A program made the translations under genes and the position numbers. Shown piece after piece: positions 29,828-33,025 of a stretch of 33,025 bases of DNA (the first letter of the stretch is position 1; each line of letters opens with the position of its first letter). The DNA is taken from positions 1 through 33,025 of the forward strand of contig CAZGYE010000025.1 in NCBI GenBank assembly GCA_964530165.1, read 5' to 3'. The DNA is from CAZGYE01 sp964530165 (lineage in GTDB: Bacteria; Planctomycetota; Planctomycetia; Planctomycetales; Planctomycetaceae). Under the pieces are notes generated by a model, which searched no databases, had not been told where the DNA came from, and saw nothing but the letters and a program-made list of their open reading frames with translations.

Positions 29828-30424
29828 ATGAGCGAAATCTCCTTCCAGGACGTGATGAGCCGCCTTCGTGGCGGTGACGACCGGGCGGCCGCCGAAGTAT
29901 TTGAGCGGTTCGTGCATCGGCTGCTGGGGCTTGCGCGCTGCAAGCTCAATGAGCGGCTGCAGGCCAAGGTCGGTGCTGAGGACGTGCTCCAGTCGGTTTA
30001 CAAGAGCTTTTTCATCCGCCAGCGGGCGGGCGAGTTCCGGGCGCGGGATTGGGAAGAGCTCTGGGCACTTCTGGCGGTGATTACGGTCCGCAAGTGCCGG
30101 AAGCACATTCGCGCGTTTCGACAGGTCCGGCGAGACGCGAATCGGGAGGTTTCGATCGATGCAGGCAACGATGACGGAACCGGCTGGGACCTTCTCTCTC
30201 GCGAACCGACTCCGGACGAAGCGGCGGCACTGACCGACACCCTGGAGCAGGTGATGCATGGGCTTGATGAACAGGGCCGAGCGATCGTATCGCTGAAACT
30301 GCAAGGCTACACCGAGTCGGAAATTGGGCAGGAAATCGGGCGGACGGAGCGCACGGTACGGCGCATTCTGGCCCGTGTCCGGCAACGCTTGGAGCGGATT
30401 GAGGCCGATAGCCCGGCGGCTTGA
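29828..30424 (+). CDS. ECF-type sigma factor (planctomycete subfamily)
   Basis: 198 aa. Sigma region 2 contains VHRLLGLARCKLNERLQAKV, GAEDVLQSVYKSFFIRQRAG and DWEELWALLAVITVRKCRKH. Region 4 has GLDEQGRAIVSLKLQGYTES and the HTH EIGQEIGRTERTVRRILARV. The DWEELW-LLxVIxxRKC block is characteristic of the large planctomycete ECF group that usually precedes protein-kinase genes, as here. It probably responds to a signal through the kinase 38 bp downstream. No anti-sigma factor is visible. The ATG at 29828 has only a weak GGGG upstream. Confidence 0.9.
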   Translation: MSEISFQDVMSRLRGGDDRAAAEVFERFVHRLLGLARCKLNERLQAKVGAEDVLQSVYKSFFIRQRAGEFRARDWEELWALLAVITVRKCRKHIRAFRQVRRDANREVSIDAGNDDGTGWDLLSREPTPDEAAALTDTLEQVMHGLDEQGRAIVSLKLQGYTESEIGQEIGRTERTVRRILARVRQRLERIEADSPAA

Positions 30425-30462
30425 CCCTTTGCAACGTTTTTCGTGAGACGGCGGATCGGAAA

Positions 30463-33025
30463 ATGGCGGAGCCCAGAGAACTGCCAAGCCAAGAGTGGGA
30501 GGCCGTTGATCGCATCGTTGCCCAGTTCGAGAGCGCTTGGCAGGGAGACGCGCGACCCGAAATCGGCGATTACCTTTCCGACTCTGTGGAGGAGCAGGCG
30601 CTTCTGATCGAACTCATCCATGTCGATTTCGAGAAGCGGACGAAGCTCGAAGAACCAGTTGACGTTGCGGAGTATTTCCAAAAGTTTCCGCAGCTGAGCG
30701 ACGCTCAGCGAAGCCAGCTACGGAGCCTGGCTGATCAGAGTCGGCTCAGGCAGCGAAAGGTGGTTTCGGAGCAGAGCACAGTCAATGCGCCGGCAACGGC
30801 GGAAACATCCACTGTGCTTCGCGCAGGCGATCATGCGCCGGACTCCGGGGAGCCGGCGAGTCCAAGCGGTGCCGGCGGCGACGCGGGAATGACGCAGTTT
30901 GGTGATTACGAGCTTCTGGGAGAAATCGCGCGCGGTGGAATGGGCGTTGTGTACAAGGCACGGCAGATCAGTTTGAACCGAGTCGTCGCGGTCAAGATGA
31001 TCCTATCGGGCCAGTTGGCGGATGAAGAGGAAATCCGAAGATTCCACACAGAGGCCGAGGCGGCCGCCAACCTGCAACACTCCAACATCGTCGCCATTCA
31101 CGAAATCGGCCGGCAGCAAGGCCACCATTTCTTCTCGATGGATTTCGTCGAGGGACAAAGCCTCTCGGAAGTGGTCAGCGAGAACCCGTTCCCGCCTGGA
31201 CAGGCCGCAGCATACGTGAGACAAATTGCCGAGACGGTCCAGTACGCTCACGAGCAGGGCGTTCTGCACCGTGATCTCAAACCATCCAACGTTTTGATTG
31301 ATAGCGCGGGAAACGTGCGGATCACCGACTTCGGGTTGGCCAAGCAGATCGAAGCCGACAGCGAGTTGACCGGGTCGGGTCAGGTGCTCGGAACTCCCAG
31401 CTACATGCCGCCCGAGCAGGCAGCCGGTAAGATTCACGAGATTGGACCGGCCGCCGATGTCTACGCTTTGGGCGCGATCCTCTACACGCTCCTTATCGGC
31501 CGACCGCCGTTTCAGGCAGCAAACGTCCTGGACACGTTATTGCAGGTTCTGGAACAGGAGCCTGTCTCGCCCCGGCTACTCGACCCGAAGGTGCCCCGCG
31601 ACCTGGAAACGATCTGTCTGAAGTGCCTGCAGAAAGAAGCCGAGAAACGCTACGCCTCGGCACGAGAATTGGCGCATGATCTGCAGCGGTTCTGCAGCGG
31701 AGAACCGATCACGGCAAGGCCCGTCAGCCGACCCGAACGGGTGTGGCGTTGGTGCCGACGACGGCCCCTCGTGGCGATTCTGACGGCCTCGGTGGCCCTG
31801 TCTCTTGGTCTCGGCACCGCCATCTCCACTTATTTCTGGTTTCAGGCAAGTCGGCGCGCTAAAGAGGCCGAGCGAAGCGCAGAGGAAAGCCATCGGAGGC
31901 TGTCGAGACATTTCGTGGCGACCGGCGTTCGTCACATGGATTCCGGCGAATACCTTGACGCGCTTCCCTGGTTCGCGGAAGCGCTCCGAATCGATCGGGG
32001 TCTCAAGGACCGCGAACCGATGCACCGGTGGCGCTTGTCGGTGTTGCTGCGGTTCTCACCGCAGCTGGAGGGTGCCTGGTTTCACGGCGGGCCGGTGCGA
32101 CGTGTGGCGTTCAGTCCCGATGGCCGGTGGATTCTCTCCGCCAGTGACGACGGAACGGCCAGGCTGAATAGGGTCCGCGCACGAACCGACGCCCCCCTTG
32201 TACTGAGGCACGGCGGTCAAGTCACTTGGGCGTGTTTCAGTCCGAGCGGTCGAGCCGTGGGGACCGCCGGCCGCGACGGAATGGTTCGAGTGTGGGACAC
32301 CGCCACAGGCAGGCCGATCGGCAAACCGCTCATCCACTCCCGGCCGGTCATTCACGTAGCCTTCAACCCTGCCGGGAACTTGGTGGCCACTGCCTGTGCG
32401 GACAAGATGGCCCGAATCTGGGATTACCGGACGGGGAAAGCGGTCGTCCCGCCGATGCAACATCGCGACCAGGTCAATTGTGTTGCATTTTCACCGAATG
32501 GAAGGTGTCTGGCAACCGGTTGCGGGTACCGCGAGACCCAGGACATCGGAGACGTCAGAATATGGGATGTGCGGAGCGGTAAACCGATTACGCCTCTTAT
32601 GCAGCACTCAGACGACGTCAACAGTGTGGCTTTCAGCCACGATGGCGGCCGAATCGTCACCACGAGCTGGGACGGGCGGGCTCGTGTCTGGGACGCCACC
32701 ACGGGCCAGCCGATCACCCCTTGGATGGAGCACGACGAACCCGTGACCGATGCACGTTTCACACCGGACGACCGCCGCGTCTTCACGACCAGTGAGGACC
32801 ATACGGCACGCCTGTGGGACAGTCGACTCGGCACGCAGCTGATACCATCCCTCGTACACGATGGGCCGGTTTACCATGGTGTGGTGACCAGAGACGGCCG
32901 GCACGCCATCACGGTCAGCTTCGATCGTACGGCCCGTTTCTGGAGCCTTGAGACGGGCCGGCAGGTGCTTCCAAGTCTTCGACACGGCGAGCCGGTCTTG
33001 TCGGCCGACATCAGCCCCGATGGGC
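30463..33025 (+). CDS. Serine/threonine protein kinase with WD40 repeats, 3' end outside the window
   Basis: Starts MAEPRELPSQEWEAVDRIVA at 30463 and is open to the window end (about 854 aa so far). After an N-terminal linker, the Hanks-type kinase has GEIARGGMGVVYKA (glycine loop), VVAVKMIL (ATP lysine), VLHRDLKPSNVLID (catalytic loop, RD kinase), ITDFGLAK and YMPPEQAAG. A single transmembrane helix follows (PLVAILTASVALSLGLGTAI), then a short helical linker and repeated WD40 blades (VAFSPDGR...ASDDGTARL, TAGRDGMVRVWD, TTSWDGRARVWD, TTSEDHTARLWD). The layout is cytoplasmic kinase, membrane span, external beta-propeller sensor. It probably acts with the ECF sigma just upstream. Confidence 0.95.
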   Translation, partial: MAEPRELPSQEWEAVDRIVAQFESAWQGDARPEIGDYLSDSVEEQALLIELIHVDFEKRTKLEEPVDVAEYFQKFPQLSDAQRSQLRSLADQSRLRQRKVVSEQSTVNAPATAETSTVLRAGDHAPDSGEPASPSGAGGDAGMTQFGDYELLGEIARGGMGVVYKARQISLNRVVAVKMILSGQLADEEEIRRFHTEAEAAANLQHSNIVAIHEIGRQQGHHFFSMDFVEGQSLSEVVSENPFPPGQAAAYVRQIAETVQYAHEQGVLHRDLKPSNVLIDSAGNVRITDFGLAKQIEADSELTGSGQVLGTPSYMPPEQAAGKIHEIGPAADVYALGAILYTLLIGRPPFQAANVLDTLLQVLEQEPVSPRLLDPKVPRDLETICLKCLQKEAEKRYASARELAHDLQRFCSGEPITARPVSRPERVWRWCRRRPLVAILTASVALSLGLGTAISTYFWFQASRRAKEAERSAEESHRRLSRHFVATGVRHMDSGEYLDALPWFAEALRIDRGLKDREPMHRWRLSVLLRFSPQLEGAWFHGGPVRRVAFSPDGRWILSASDDGTARLNRVRARTDAPLVLRHGGQVTWACFSPSGRAVGTAGRDGMVRVWDTATGRPIGKPLIHSRPVIHVAFNPAGNLVATACADKMARIWDYRTGKAVVPPMQHRDQVNCVAFSPNGRCLATGCGYRETQDIGDVRIWDVRSGKPITPLMQHSDDVNSVAFSHDGGRIVTTSWDGRARVWDATTGQPITPWMEHDEPVTDARFTPDDRRVFTTSEDHTARLWDSRLGTQLIPSLVHDGPVYHGVVTRDGRHAITVSFDRTARFWSLETGRQVLPSLRHGEPVLSADISPDG

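Noticed and set aside
19000..33025. Search for a direct repeat of the tRNA-Arg 3' end (attR)
   Set aside because: By eye no copy of GGTTCGAATCCTCCCGGG was found; it may lie beyond the window or have decayed.

Overview
The window looks like a high-GC planctomycete chromosome, most likely Pirellulales-like. This is inferred from several things seen together: a planctomycete-type ECF sigma factor followed by a Ser/Thr kinase with WD40 repeats, a Planctomycetes/Verrucomicrobia-restricted small protein next to ricT and holB, a complete Na+-NQR operon, and many palindromic intergenic repeats. It is a draft sequence: two 100-N gaps sit inside a palindromic repeat array at 11.1-11.5 kb.

Region 1 (1-11.0 kb, minus strand) is energy metabolism. 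It holds the end of a malate/L-lactate dehydrogenase family gene and L-2-hydroxyglutarate oxidase. Next is a tight nqrABCDEF operon whose last member fuses ApbE (flavinylates NqrB and NqrC) to an NqrM-like iron-delivery domain. A dihydrolipoamide dehydrogenase lies upstream of nqrA. Region 2 (11.1-13.1 kb) has the repeat array, an AT-rich leader and a plus-strand sigma-70 factor. Region 3 (13.2-17.6 kb, minus strand) is a compact operon: lipB-like, lipA, an 80-aa lipoyl-like domain, holB, ricT and a Minf_1886-type protein. The LipB-like protein and the lipoyl-like domain both lack the residues that define their usual chemistry. Region 4 is smpB and a tRNA-Arg(TCT).

Region 5 (about 18.8-29.7 kb) is an accessory island starting at the 3' end of tRNA-Arg. 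It carries a tyrosine integrase, an excisionase-like HTH protein, a block of small unknown genes on the minus strand, and a 0.7-0.9 kb highly structured non-coding stretch. Beyond these lie a Replic_Relax-type initiator broken by a frameshift, a divergent operator region, a VirD4/TraG-like ATPase translationally coupled to a membrane protein, and a secreted protein. No other type IV secretion genes are visible. It reads as a compact integrative, possibly conjugative, element. No second att site was found, so the right boundary is unknown.

The most unusual signal is in the island's non-coding sequence. Several small genes lack a Shine-Dalgarno and are preceded by hairpin, then CCCCTT, then ATG. 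Two leaders share near-identical motifs set in stems of different sequence, as expected for a conserved RNA structure. G-run/C-run hairpins follow the genes, two with the same loop sequence.

Region 6 (29.8-33.0 kb, plus strand) is an ECF sigma factor followed by a WD40 Ser/Thr kinase that runs off the window.
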